Shown here: piece by piece, positions 9,096 to 16,576 of the stretch
Layout of the letters: each line of letters opens with the position of its first letter
Position numbering within the stretch: position 1 is the first letter of the stretch
Assembly: GCA_040755535.1 (NCBI GenBank)
Contig: JBFMAV010000013.1
Span: forward strand, 1-64,000
Direction: 5' to 3'
Length of the DNA: 64,000 bases
DNA from: Aquabacter sp040755535
Lineage (GTDB): Bacteria; Pseudomonadota; Alphaproteobacteria; Rhizobiales; Xanthobacteraceae
Notes under the pieces: model-generated
Seen by the model: the letters and a program-made list of their open reading frames with translations, nothing else
Database searches by the model: none
What the model was told of the DNA's origin: nothing
Made by a program: the position numbers and the translations under genes

Positions 9096-11225
9096 TTAAT
9101 GTTCGGGGGCCGTCACACCTTGCACTACCTTCAGCGCGAAGGCCTGGACGAGCGCCACCTCGTCGAGCCGATCGAACCGCCCGGCGGCTCCGCCGTGTCC
9201 GGCGTCCATATTTGTGCGCAGCAGGAGCGGCGCCGCGCCCGTGTTCGCGGCGCGCAGGCGCGCCATCCAGCGGGCCGGCTCCCAATAGGTGACGCGCGGA
9301 TCCGTGAGGCCGGCGAGGGCGAAGATGGCCGGATAGGACTGCGCGGCGACGTTATCGACCGGCGAATAGGAGCGGATCAGAGCGAAGGCCGCCTCGCTCG
9401 CGATGGGATTGCCCCATTCAGGCCATTCCGGCGGGGTGAGGGGCAGAGTGTCATCCAGCATGGTGGCGAGCACATCGACGAACGGCACCTCCGCCACGAT
9501 GCCGGCGAACAGGTCCGGGCGCAGATTGGCGATCGCCCCCATCAGCATGCCGCCCGCCGAGCCGCCATGAGCGACGATGCCGTCCGGCCGGGCCACCTTC
9601 TCGCGCACCAGATGCTCGGCGGCGGCGATGAAGTCGGTGAAGGTGTTGGGCTTCTTGTCGAGCTTGCCGCCCGTGTACCAGCGCCAGCCCTTGTCGGTGC
9701 CGCCGCGCACATGGGCGATGGCATAGACGAAGCCGCGATCCACCAGCGACAGGCGTGTCGTGGAGAAGCTGGCGGGAATGGTCAGGCCGTAGGCGCCATA
9801 GCCATAGAGCAGGCAGGGCGCCGAGCCGTCCAGCGGCGTCGTGGCCCGATGCAGCAGCGTGACGGGGACGCTTTCCCCGTCCGGGGCGCGGGCGAACAGC
9901 CGGCGCGTCACATAGTCCGCCGGATCGTGGCCGCTCGGCACCTCCTGGCGCTTCAGCAGGGTGCGGCCGCGCGTGTGCATGTCATAGGCCCACACCTCCG
10001 CCGGCGTGGTCATGGAGGCATAGGTGAAGCGCAGTTCCGTGGTGTCGAAGCGGTAGCCGTCATCGACGCCGAGCGCATAGGCCTCCTCGGCGAAGGCGAT
10101 CGCGTGCTCTTCCGAGGAAAAGACCGTGCGAATGACGATGCGCGGCAGGCCCTCCTCGCGCTCCAGCCGCACCAGGAAGCCGCGATAGGCCACCTGGCTC
10201 AGGATGATGCGGCCGGGTTGATGCGGGACGAGGTCGCGCCAGAAATCGCGGCCGGGCGTCGCGCTCGGCGTCATGACGATCTTGAAGTCCTCGGCGCCGT
10301 CCGCATTGGTGAGGAGGACGAGGCGGTCATCGCCGCCGAGGTCCGGGTGATGCTCCACCTCATAGCGCACGCCGGTGCTGCGCGGCGCGACGACGCGCAG
10401 CGGCGCGTCCGGCTCCATCAGGTCGATGAGATGGACCTCGGACGTCTCATGGTCGCCGCAGGCGATGAGGCCGAAGCGGCGCGACTGGGTCTCGCCCAGG
10501 GAGACGAAGAAGCCCTTGTCCGGTTCCGCATAGATCAGTTCGTCCGTGGACGGGTCGGTGCCGATCCGATGGCGGAAGACATGGGAGGGCCGATGCTCGG
10601 CGTCGCGCCGGATGTAATAGAGGACCGCGGCGTCCTCGGACCACAGAATGTCCCCCGTGGTCTCCTCGATGCGGTCCGGAAGATCGGTGCCGGTGTCCAG
10701 ATCGCGGATGCGCAGGGTATGGAGTTCCGCGCCCTGGGTGTCGGCGGAATAGGCGAGCCGCCGGTGGTCGGGGCTGTGGCGCACATGGCCGAGTTGGAAA
10801 TAGGCCTGCCCCTCGGCGAGGGCATCGCCGTCGAGAAGGATCATCTCCTCGCCTTCGGGCAGCGCCTTGCGGCACACCAGGGGGTGCTGGCCCCCGGTGC
10901 GGTGGCGCGAATAATAGGCGAAGGGGCCGTCGGGGGAGGGGACGCCGGCGTCGTCCTCCTTGATGCGCCCGCGCATCTCGGCGACCAGCTTGGCCTTCAG
11001 CGCGGCATCGGGGGCGAAGAAGGCATCGGCATAGGCGTTTTCCGCGTCGAGATAGGCGCGGATCTCGGGCGCGAGGAGGGCGGGATCGCGCATCACCTCG
11101 CGCCAGTTTTCCGCCTTCAGCCAGGCGAAATCATCGCTGAGCGTGACGCCGTGAACACTGCGGGACGTGGGATGGCGGGGGGCGGTGGGCGGCTGCGGGG
11201 CGCTGGCGCGCGTTTCAGACCCCAT
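9096..11225 (-). CDS. ptrB: Oligopeptidase B (S9A prolyl-oligopeptidase family)
   Basis: Cytoplasmic serine oligopeptidase of 709 residues that cuts short peptides after basic residues. An N-terminal beta-propeller (residues about 20-420) caps a C-terminal alpha/beta-hydrolase with the nucleophile in GGSAGGMLMGA, the Asp in LTDPRVTYWEP and the His in DAGHGG. Length is typical. Of two nearby ATGs I took the second, which has a GAGG site at proper distance. It overlaps the msrB end by 11 bases, so the two are probably co-transcribed. Confidence 0.93.
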   Translation of the reverse strand: MGSETRASAPQPPTAPRHPTSRSVHGVTLSDDFAWLKAENWREVMRDPALLAPEIRAYLDAENAYADAFFAPDAALKAKLVAEMRGRIKEDDAGVPSPDGPFAYYSRHRTGGQHPLVCRKALPEGEEMILLDGDALAEGQAYFQLGHVRHSPDHRRLAYSADTQGAELHTLRIRDLDTGTDLPDRIEETTGDILWSEDAAVLYYIRRDAEHRPSHVFRHRIGTDPSTDELIYAEPDKGFFVSLGETQSRRFGLIACGDHETSEVHLIDLMEPDAPLRVVAPRSTGVRYEVEHHPDLGGDDRLVLLTNADGAEDFKIVMTPSATPGRDFWRDLVPHQPGRIILSQVAYRGFLVRLEREEGLPRIVIRTVFSSEEHAIAFAEEAYALGVDDGYRFDTTELRFTYASMTTPAEVWAYDMHTRGRTLLKRQEVPSGHDPADYVTRRLFARAPDGESVPVTLLHRATTPLDGSAPCLLYGYGAYGLTIPASFSTTRLSLVDRGFVYAIAHVRGGTDKGWRWYTGGKLDKKPNTFTDFIAAAEHLVREKVARPDGIVAHGGSAGGMLMGAIANLRPDLFAGIVAEVPFVDVLATMLDDTLPLTPPEWPEWGNPIASEAAFALIRSYSPVDNVAAQSYPAIFALAGLTDPRVTYWEPARWMARLRAANTGAAPLLLRTNMDAGHGGAAGRFDRLDEVALVQAFALKVVQGVTAPEH

Positions 11226-11667
11226 GGCCATCCTCGCCCGCGCCGTCGAGGGACAGGGTCAGCGCGGTCCCGTTCATGCAGAAGCGCAGGCCGGTGGGAC
11301 GCGGCCCGTCCGGGAAGACGTGGCCCAGATGGCTGTCACAGCGCGCGCAGCGCACCTCCACCCGCCGCATGCCGTGCGCGCGGTCCTCGTGGCTGGTGAG
11401 GGCTTCGGCCGAGACCGGGGAGAAGAAGCTCGGCCAGCCGGTGCCGCTGTCGAACTTGGATTCGGAGCGGAACAGCGGCGCGCCGCAGGCGACGCAGGAA
11501 TAAAGGCCGGTACGCTTCTCGTCCCAATAGGGGCCGGTGAAGGCGCGCTCCGTGCCCGCCTGGCGGGCGATGCGGAATTGCTCGGGGGTGAGGCAGCTCT
11601 GCCATTCGCTCTCGGATTTCACCACCTTCGCGCCGCCGGCGCCGGTGGAGGGGGACTGTTCGCTCAT
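11215..11667 (-). CDS. msrB: Peptide-methionine (R)-S-oxide reductase
   Basis: Reduces the R epimer of methionine sulfoxide in proteins. The 150-residue protein has both zinc CxxC pairs (CVACG and CARCD), the catalytic Cys in RFCMNG and the family block KFDSGTGWPSF. The ATG follows a GGGAGG ribosome site; a GTG two codons upstream overlaps that site and is unlikely. Overlap with ptrB suggests a small protein-repair/turnover operon. Confidence 0.95.
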   Translation of the reverse strand: MSEQSPSTGAGGAKVVKSESEWQSCLTPEQFRIARQAGTERAFTGPYWDEKRTGLYSCVACGAPLFRSESKFDSGTGWPSFFSPVSAEALTSHEDRAHGMRRVEVRCARCDSHLGHVFPDGPRPTGLRFCMNGTALTLSLDGAGEDGHGV

Positions 11668-12019
11668 GGACACCTCCCGAATGTGACCCCAGAGGTAAGC
11701 ATGCGCGCCGCGCGCCGCAAGGCGGTGGGGCAGGGGCGGGGCTGCTCAACCAGACCTTGCCGGAGCCGCACTGCACTTGAATGTTTTTAGTCCTGCCTGC
11801 GCTTTCGCATTTTGTGAGAGAATATGGTGGAAGAAGAGACGTGCTTAACTGGAAATTGAACTTGCAATTCAGATCTGAACAACATAACTAGCAATCACGG
11901 TGTGGACATCGAATCGCTGCGCCGCTCACGGCTGGTTGAGGTTGCAGCGTTCGTTTCCGAACGCCGGCTTCTATCCGTCGGATCACTGCGAATTTCGTTC
12001 CCAACCAGAAGAAAGTGCC
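11668..12019. promoter_or_regulatory. Divergent msrB/mucR intergenic region
   Basis: A 352-bp stretch without a convincing gene. From about 11770 to 11900 it is clearly richer in A and T than its surroundings, with many TA and TT steps. MucR/Ros proteins bind degenerate AT-rich sites and usually repress their own genes, so this is the likely mucR promoter and autoregulatory region. No specific site can be named. Confidence 0.4.
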
Positions 12020-12436
12020 ATGAGCGAATCCACGGAATCGACCACCTATATCGAGCTGGCTGCGGACATCGTCTCTGCTTACGTCAGCAACAATTCGGTC
12101 GCGGCGGCCGATCTGCCGAGCCTCATCAATGAAGTGCATGCGGCACTGACGCGCGTGTCCAAGGGCGAGGCCGAGCCGGCCCCCGAGCCGCTGAAGCCCG
12201 CCGTGCCGCTGAAGAAGTCGGTCACGCCCGACTACATCATCTGCCTGGAAGACGGGAAGAAGTTCAAGTCGCTGAAGCGCCACCTGCGCACGCAGTACAA
12301 TATGAGCCCCGAGCAGTATCGCGAGAAGTGGGGCCTGCCGGCCGACTATCCGATGGTGGCCCCCAATTATGCGGCGGCCCGCTCGGAGCTGGCCAAGCAG
12401 ATGGGCCTCGGTCAGCAGCGTCGTCGCCGCCGCTGA
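12020..12436 (+). CDS. mucR: MucR/Ros-family zinc-finger-fold regulator with an incomplete zinc site
   Basis: Global alphaproteobacterial regulator (138 residues) affecting exopolysaccharide, motility and cell cycle in relatives. The N-terminal oligomerisation half is followed by the Ros-type DNA-binding fold, CLEDGKKFKSLKRHLRTQYN, and the family block MSPEQYREKWGLP. Aligned to Ros, the metal ligands would be Cys75, Asp78, His88 and a His at 92 or 93. Here 92 is Gln and 93 is Tyr, so only three candidate ligands remain. Zinc is known to be dispensable in some Ros homologues, so the protein may still fold. It ends in a five-arginine tail. Confidence 0.92.
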   Translation: MSESTESTTYIELAADIVSAYVSNNSVAAADLPSLINEVHAALTRVSKGEAEPAPEPLKPAVPLKKSVTPDYIICLEDGKKFKSLKRHLRTQYNMSPEQYREKWGLPADYPMVAPNYAAARSELAKQMGLGQQRRRRR

Positions 12437-12442
12437 GAGCGA

Positions 12443-12464
12443 CCCGGTCTCGCGTCCGACCGGG
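12443..12464 (+). terminator. Hairpin after mucR
   Basis: A 7-bp perfect stem (CCCGGTC / GACCGGG, 8-base loop) begins 7 bases after the mucR stop. There is no T tract, so termination is only possible. Confidence 0.3.
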
Positions 12465-12526
12465 CAATGTCCGATCGGGCGGGATCTGCCGTCCAGGGTG
12501 AGGCCCGGGCACGAGACCTCTGCCGG

Positions 12527-12832
12527 TCAGCGGTTTCGCTTCGACGGTTTGAATGTTGCATGCGGCGTCGTCCCCCCGGACGGCGCCGTTTGCTTGAGAA
12601 GACGCAATAGGGCCGCATGGCGCACGGCGTCGTAGGCGTGCGGCGTTTGCAGGCGCGCCTTGCGCATGGCGCGCAGCGCCGCGCGCAGGCTTTCGGGATC
12701 GCTGCCGGTAAAGACCGCCAGGGCGGGCAGCCGCGCCGTGATGTCGGCTTCCCGGCCAGGGCAGAAGCCGCGAATGCGCGGCGCGCGCGCGGCGGAAGCG
12801 GAAGCGGAACGGGGACGGGGTCGTCTGGTCAT
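12527..12832 (-). CDS. Small hypothetical basic protein
   Basis: A 101-residue reading frame with an arginine-rich N-terminus and a helical middle (DPESLRAALRAMRKARLQTP). The ATG is preceded by a GAGGAGGG ribosome site, which is the main argument that it is real. It sits alone between mucR and the DnaA-like gene on the opposite strand. I do not recognise a family. A shadow frame is possible. Confidence 0.45.
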   Translation of the reverse strand: MTRRPRPRSASASAARAPRIRGFCPGREADITARLPALAVFTGSDPESLRAALRAMRKARLQTPHAYDAVRHAALLRLLKQTAPSGGTTPHATFKPSKRNR

Positions 12833-12959
12833 GGGCCCTCCTCGGGTGGAGCGCCAGTATGACCCGGCTCATCCGGGTGTCGGATAACGGTCCTAAGAAA
12901 AATTTCCGATTTTCGGGCTTGAATAGGGATTATCGTCTTTCTGTGGTGAGGCCTGGCGT

Positions 12960-12983
12960 GATATAGGAAAAAAATCCAATATC
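12960..12983. promoter_or_regulatory. Palindrome directly upstream of the DnaA-like gene
   Basis: GATATAGGA, six As, TCCAATATC: a 9-bp inverted repeat with one mismatch that ends 12 bases before the start codon, overlapping the leader. The surroundings are locally AT-rich. A candidate operator, perhaps autoregulatory. Confidence 0.35.
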
Positions 12984-12995
12984 GGAGCATCCGCC

Positions 12996-13355
12996 ATGTT
13001 CACCGTCTCCGTTCCGGCGACGCGCCCCCGGCCCGGGGTGGCGTTCCCGCCCTGCGCCCGGCAGTGGGTGCGCTGCCGCCGCCTCGCTGTCATCTGGACC
13101 CGCTCCCGGCGAGACACTGCCGCCGCCTATGGGCGAAGCCCGCTCAGCCTGCCCCGCCATCTCGGCTTCTATCTCGCCCACGTGGCCTGCGGGCTGCCGC
13201 TGCGGGCCGTGGCGCGTCTGTCCGCCTGCCATCCAAGCTCCATTGCCTATGGCGTGCGGCGGATCGAGCATCTGCGGGAGAATGCGGCCCTGGATGGCGC
13301 GATCGCCCGCCTCGAAGCGGCAGCGCGGGGCCTCGGCCCGAGGGGGCTGCATTGA
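12996..13355 (+). CDS. Stand-alone DnaA domain-IV-like helix-turn-helix protein
   Basis: A 119-residue protein whose C-terminal two thirds resemble the DNA-binding domain IV of DnaA: YLAHVACGLPLRAVARLSAC followed by HPSSIAYGVRRIEHLRE, the position of the DnaA signature helix (HTTVLHA-like). No AAA+ or other replication domain is present, so it is not an initiator. It probably binds DNA, possibly DnaA-box-like sites. A GGAG ribosome site precedes the ATG. The stop overlaps the next gene in TTGA, so both are likely co-translated. Confidence 0.72.
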   Translation: MFTVSVPATRPRPGVAFPPCARQWVRCRRLAVIWTRSRRDTAAAYGRSPLSLPRHLGFYLAHVACGLPLRAVARLSACHPSSIAYGVRRIEHLRENAALDGAIARLEAAARGLGPRGLH

Positions 13356-13966
13356 CGGCGGGGCAACCGGCCGCCGCCCCCCGCCGTCCCCGCTCCGGCG
13401 CGTCCGCGCGCGGACCGGCACGCCGGGCGACCGTCACCCGCGCGGCGGACGGCGCCGGCGATGGCGCCCGTGTGGAGCTGGATCTTGCGGAAAGCCCGCT
13501 CGGCTGGCTCGCCACGCGCAAGGGCCGCGATGGACGCCCGCTGCTGGACGCCGCGCAGGTTCTGGCCGGCGAGCGGTTGCGGCTCGACTTCACCAAGGCC
13601 GGGCTCACGCCGCGCGTCACCACCAATTGGTCCGCGGCCGGTGGCGGCGGACCGGGCGGGCCGGAAAGCTTTTCCGACATGGTTCTGGCCGCGCGCGGCC
13701 GTCTCCAGGCGGCGCTCTCGGCGGTGGGCCCCGAGCTGTCCGGCGTGCTGCTGGATGTGTGCTGCTTCCTCAAGGGCCTGGAGAGGGTGGAAAGCGAGCG
13801 GGGCTGGCCGCCGCGCGCGGCCAAGGTGGTGCTCGGCCTCGGGCTTGGCCGACTGGCGGTGCATTACGGCTTCGCCACCACGGCCCAGGGTCGGCCCTCC
13901 ACCCGGACCCGCGCCTGGCGCGCGCCGCCCGCGTGTGACGACGAACCACCGGCGCCGGGGGAGTGA
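13352..13966 (+). CDS. DUF6456 domain protein
   Basis: A 204-residue protein with an alanine/arginine-rich N-terminus and a C-terminal DUF6456 region: SPLGWLATRKGRDGRPLL, LDFTKAGLTPRVTTNW and GVLLDVCCFLKGLERVE. I chose a TTG start that overlaps the upstream stop and sits behind a GAGGGGG ribosome site; all upstream in-frame codons lie inside the DnaA-like gene. Function is unknown. In relatives this domain accompanies helix-turn-helix regions, which the overlapping upstream gene may supply here as a separate chain. Confidence 0.75.
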   Translation: MTAGQPAAAPRRPRSGASARGPARRATVTRAADGAGDGARVELDLAESPLGWLATRKGRDGRPLLDAAQVLAGERLRLDFTKAGLTPRVTTNWSAAGGGGPGGPESFSDMVLAARGRLQAALSAVGPELSGVLLDVCCFLKGLERVESERGWPPRAAKVVLGLGLGRLAVHYGFATTAQGRPSTRTRAWRAPPACDDEPPAPGE

Positions 13967-13979
13967 CGCCGTCTTATCT

Positions 13980-13998
13980 CCGCGCGATAGTCGCGCGG
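13980..13998 (+). terminator. GC-rich hairpin after the DUF6456 gene
   Basis: Perfect 8-bp stem CCGCGCGA / TCGCGCGG with a 3-base loop, starting 13 bases after the stop codon. No T tract follows. It may slow transcription or protect the 3' end. Confidence 0.35.
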
Positions 13999-14024
13999 GG
14001 ACTCACATTTCGGGGGCTTGGACC

Positions 14025-14393
14025 ATGAATGCGTATCTCGACGCCATGCGCCACTATGCGACCTTCAGCGGTCGCACCAGCCGCGCGGGCTTCTGGCTCT
14101 ACACTCTGTTCTATTTCATCATCATGAGCGTCGCCGGCGTGTTGGATTCCCTGGTGGTGGGGATCGACGTATCGGACGGCGGGCCCATTACCGCCATCGT
14201 ATCGCTCATTCACTTCGTCCCCGGGATCGCCATCGGCGTGCGGCGCCTGCACGATATCGACCGCACCGGCTGGTGGCTGCTCATTGCCTTCACAGGCATC
14301 GGCATCATCGTGCTGTTCATCTTCAATGTGCTGGCCGGCACGGTTGGTCCGAACCGCTTCGGCCCGGATCCGCGCACCTACCGCGCCGCCTGA
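14025..14393 (+). CDS. DUF805 inner-membrane protein
   Basis: A 122-residue membrane protein with three or four hydrophobic helices and the family hallmarks FSGRTSRAGFWLYTLF at the N-terminus, GVRRLHDIDRTGWWLLI in the middle and GPNRFGPDP at the end. The molecular role of the family is unknown. It stands alone between a hairpin and the convergent sufE gene. Confidence 0.88.
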   Translation: MNAYLDAMRHYATFSGRTSRAGFWLYTLFYFIIMSVAGVLDSLVVGIDVSDGGPITAIVSLIHFVPGIAIGVRRLHDIDRTGWWLLIAFTGIGIIVLFIFNVLAGTVGPNRFGPDPRTYRAA

Positions 14394-14425
14394 TGGAGCC
14401 GTGCGCCGGGGTCGGTCCTGTGCCG

Positions 14426-14857
14426 TCAGGCGACCCCGGCGCGATCGAGGGCCGCCTGCGCATCCGCGCGGATGCGGGCGACCATGGAGGCGAGGCCATT
14501 GGACCGCTGCGGCGTCAGATGGCCTTCCAGGCCGATGCGGCGGAACACGCCGATCGCATCGGTGTCCAAGATCTCCCTGGGGCTGCGGCCGGACATGAGT
14601 TTGAGCAGCACCGCCACCAGGCCGCGCACGATATGGGCATCGGAATCGCCCTCGAAGTCGAGCACGCCCCCATTGGGGCCGGCATGGGCATGGGAGACCA
14701 GCCACACCTGGCTGGCGCAGCCCTGCACCTTGTTCTCCTCGGTGCGCTCGGCCTCGGGGAACGGCGGCAGCGCGCGGCCGAGTTCGATCACATAGCGATA
14801 GCGGTCTTCCCAATCGTCGAGCAGGTCGAAGTCTGAAATCAAATCGTCGACGGTCAT
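14426..14857 (-). CDS. sufE: SufE-family cysteine desulfuration protein
   Basis: Accepts persulfide sulfur from a SufS-type desulfurase for iron-sulfur cluster assembly. The 143-residue protein carries the acceptor cysteine, Cys47, in NKVQGCASQVWL, and the segment LMSGRSPREIL. Length is typical. No other suf gene lies nearby. The upstream DUF5330 gene on the same strand is a frequent neighbour in this order. Confidence 0.93.
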   Translation of the reverse strand: MTVDDLISDFDLLDDWEDRYRYVIELGRALPPFPEAERTEENKVQGCASQVWLVSHAHAGPNGGVLDFEGDSDAHIVRGLVAVLLKLMSGRSPREILDTDAIGVFRRIGLEGHLTPQRSNGLASMVARIRADAQAALDRAGVA

Positions 14858-15017
14858 GAGCCTACCGGTGTCGCGCGCGGGAAGGTGCTCATTAGAGCAT
14901 GGCGCAGGGCGGCGATGAAACCCTGGAGGGCGCGCGCGCCAGCGACCAAAGCCCGCGTCCGGTTCGGCGGGGCGCTGGCTTCAAGCCCGGAACGGTTCGG
15001 CGTTCGGCGGGTAAAGG

Positions 15018-15437
15018 CTAAACAGGCCGGCGCGGGGGCAGGGGGATCGTGGCCGGCGCGGGAACGCCCGCCTTGGGCGCGTCGGCGGCCCTGGGCGCAT
15101 CGCTTGTCTGTCCGCCCCAGGCGGGGGCGAGGTCGTCAGGGGTGAGGGCATGGGCGCCCTCGCCGGGGGAGGGAGACGCCTGCTGCGTGCCCACATTGGC
15201 GAACAGCCATTCCACCGCCGCCTGCGCCTTGTCTCCGAGATGGGCGAGCAACTGGCCGCCCACGGCACAGGCCTGCGGCTGGCGCTCGCAGAAGCCGCTG
15301 GCGTCGGCGAGGGTGGACTGGGCCGCGCTCAGGGCCTGCCACGCGCCGATCTGCCGCGTCCCGTCCTCCGCCGTGGAGAGGGGCAGCAGCAGCAGCACGA
15401 TGCCGAGCCAGAATGCCAATCGCAGAAGAAAGAACAT
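15018..15437 (-). CDS. DUF5330 membrane-anchored protein
   Basis: A 139-residue protein with an N-terminal hydrophobic anchor (LAFWLGIVLLLLPLS) and a short exported domain with the two-cysteine motif FCERQPQACAVGGQL near residue 50. The C-terminal half is proline/alanine-rich and ends in PLPPRRPV. It matches the DUF5330 family of Hyphomicrobiales. Function unknown. The 160 bp between it and sufE hold no gene. Confidence 0.75.
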   Translation of the reverse strand: MFFLLRLAFWLGIVLLLLPLSTAEDGTRQIGAWQALSAAQSTLADASGFCERQPQACAVGGQLLAHLGDKAQAAVEWLFANVGTQQASPSPGEGAHALTPDDLAPAWGGQTSDAPRAADAPKAGVPAPATIPLPPRRPV

Positions 15438-15697
15438 GGGCGCCTCGCGGTGCGCTCACCCTCCATGGACGCACCCTCTTGAGGGTAGCAAAGCGGGGCG
15501 CCGCCCGCAGCCGCCCGAGCCGGCCAATTGAGGACATCGTTAACGCTGGCATTGGAAAGACTTGAGCCGCATGGGGAGGCCCGGGTCACGCTGCTCGACC
15601 CCCGCGGCCGGACCCGCGCGTTGTCCACAGCGGTTCCCCATGATACGAGCGTCTGACAAACGATCACGATCTCTTGTTCACGCTCCGGGGGGCCGGG

Positions 15698-16285
15698 ATG
15701 AACTATGTGCGCCGAGGGCGCGTGGCGCAGAAGCAGAAGACGCGGCAGGCGCTTCTGGACGCGACCCGCTATTTTCTCGATCTCGGCCACTCGCCGAGCG
15801 TGACCGAGGCGGCGGATTATGCCGGCATCTCGCGCGCCACCGCCTATCGCTATTTCTCGACGCCCGAAACCATGGCGCAGGAGGCGGCGCTGGACCGGCT
15901 CGCGGGCGAGATGGAAGCCATCGCGGCGGATCTCGGGCGGGAATCCGAGGCTGAGGAGGCGGCGGGCGACGCCATGGCCCGCTATCTCGCCATGGTGATG
16001 CGCAACGAGCCGCTGTTTCGCGCCTATATGGCTTTGGCCGCGCGCGGCGATGGCGCTTCCGCCTTGGGCAGCCGCCGCCTGCGCTGGCTGCGCGCGGCCT
16101 TCGCGCCGCTCGCGGGCGCCATGCCCCAGGCCCGCTTCGATCGCCTTATGACCGCGCTCAGCGTATTGGCCGGCATCGAGACGGTGGTGGTGCTGCGCGA
16201 CATCTGCGAACTCTCCTCGGAGGATACCGAGGCGACGGTGCGCTGGATGGTGGGCGCTTTGGTGCGGGCCTCGCTGGAGGGGTGA
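15698..16285 (+). CDS. TetR-family transcriptional regulator
   Basis: A 195-residue regulator. The N-terminal helix-turn-helix is visible in TEAADYAGISRATAYRYF. The C-terminal ligand domain is alanine-rich and not recognisable. An upstream TTG in frame is possible, but the ATG has a GGGGGG-type ribosome site and places the helix-turn-helix at the usual distance. The adjacent TRAP operon is convergent and separated by a repeat block, so its target cannot be inferred. Confidence 0.85.
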   Translation: MNYVRRGRVAQKQKTRQALLDATRYFLDLGHSPSVTEAADYAGISRATAYRYFSTPETMAQEAALDRLAGEMEAIAADLGRESEAEEAAGDAMARYLAMVMRNEPLFRAYMALAARGDGASALGSRRLRWLRAAFAPLAGAMPQARFDRLMTALSVLAGIETVVVLRDICELSSEDTEATVRWMVGALVRASLEG

Positions 16286-16403
16286 GAGCGAGCGGCGTGC
16301 CGGCTTGTTGGTTTTGATTTGGAGCGGGTGTTTGCCTCCTGCCCTTCGCCCTTCCGCGGCTTTGCCCCACCCAGCCTATTTCCCCTTCCCAACCCTCCCC
16401 CAT

Positions 16404-16529
16404 CGAAGTCGGATGTTTCCGACTTCGGCACGTTAAACAGCCCAACTCGGCACATGCCGAGTTGGGGCGGGAGAGGGCGTTTCCCTTTCGCACACTGCAA
16501 AACTCCCTCTCCCGCTTGCGGGGGAGGGT
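16404..16529. repeat. Triple-hairpin palindromic repeat block
   Basis: Three strong inverted repeats in 126 bp between convergent genes: CGAAGTCGG / CCGACTTCG (6-base loop, 16404-16427), a 12-bp perfect stem CCCAACTCGGCA / TGCCGAGTTGGG with a 2-base loop (16441-16466), and a CCCTCTCCCGC-type stem (16505-16527). The pattern looks like an intergenic REP/MITE-type element. It may also terminate the TetR and dctM transcripts. Confidence 0.6.
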
Positions 16530-16576
16530 CGGGGAGGGGGCACGCGCCAAGCGAAAGCCCCTCGCCATTTCCCCGC

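Noticed and set aside
8784..11399. An 871-codon plus-strand frame across the S53 and oligopeptidase B genes
   Set aside because: It spans two well-supported minus-strand genes and their spacer and reads as low-complexity His/Gly/Ala sequence.
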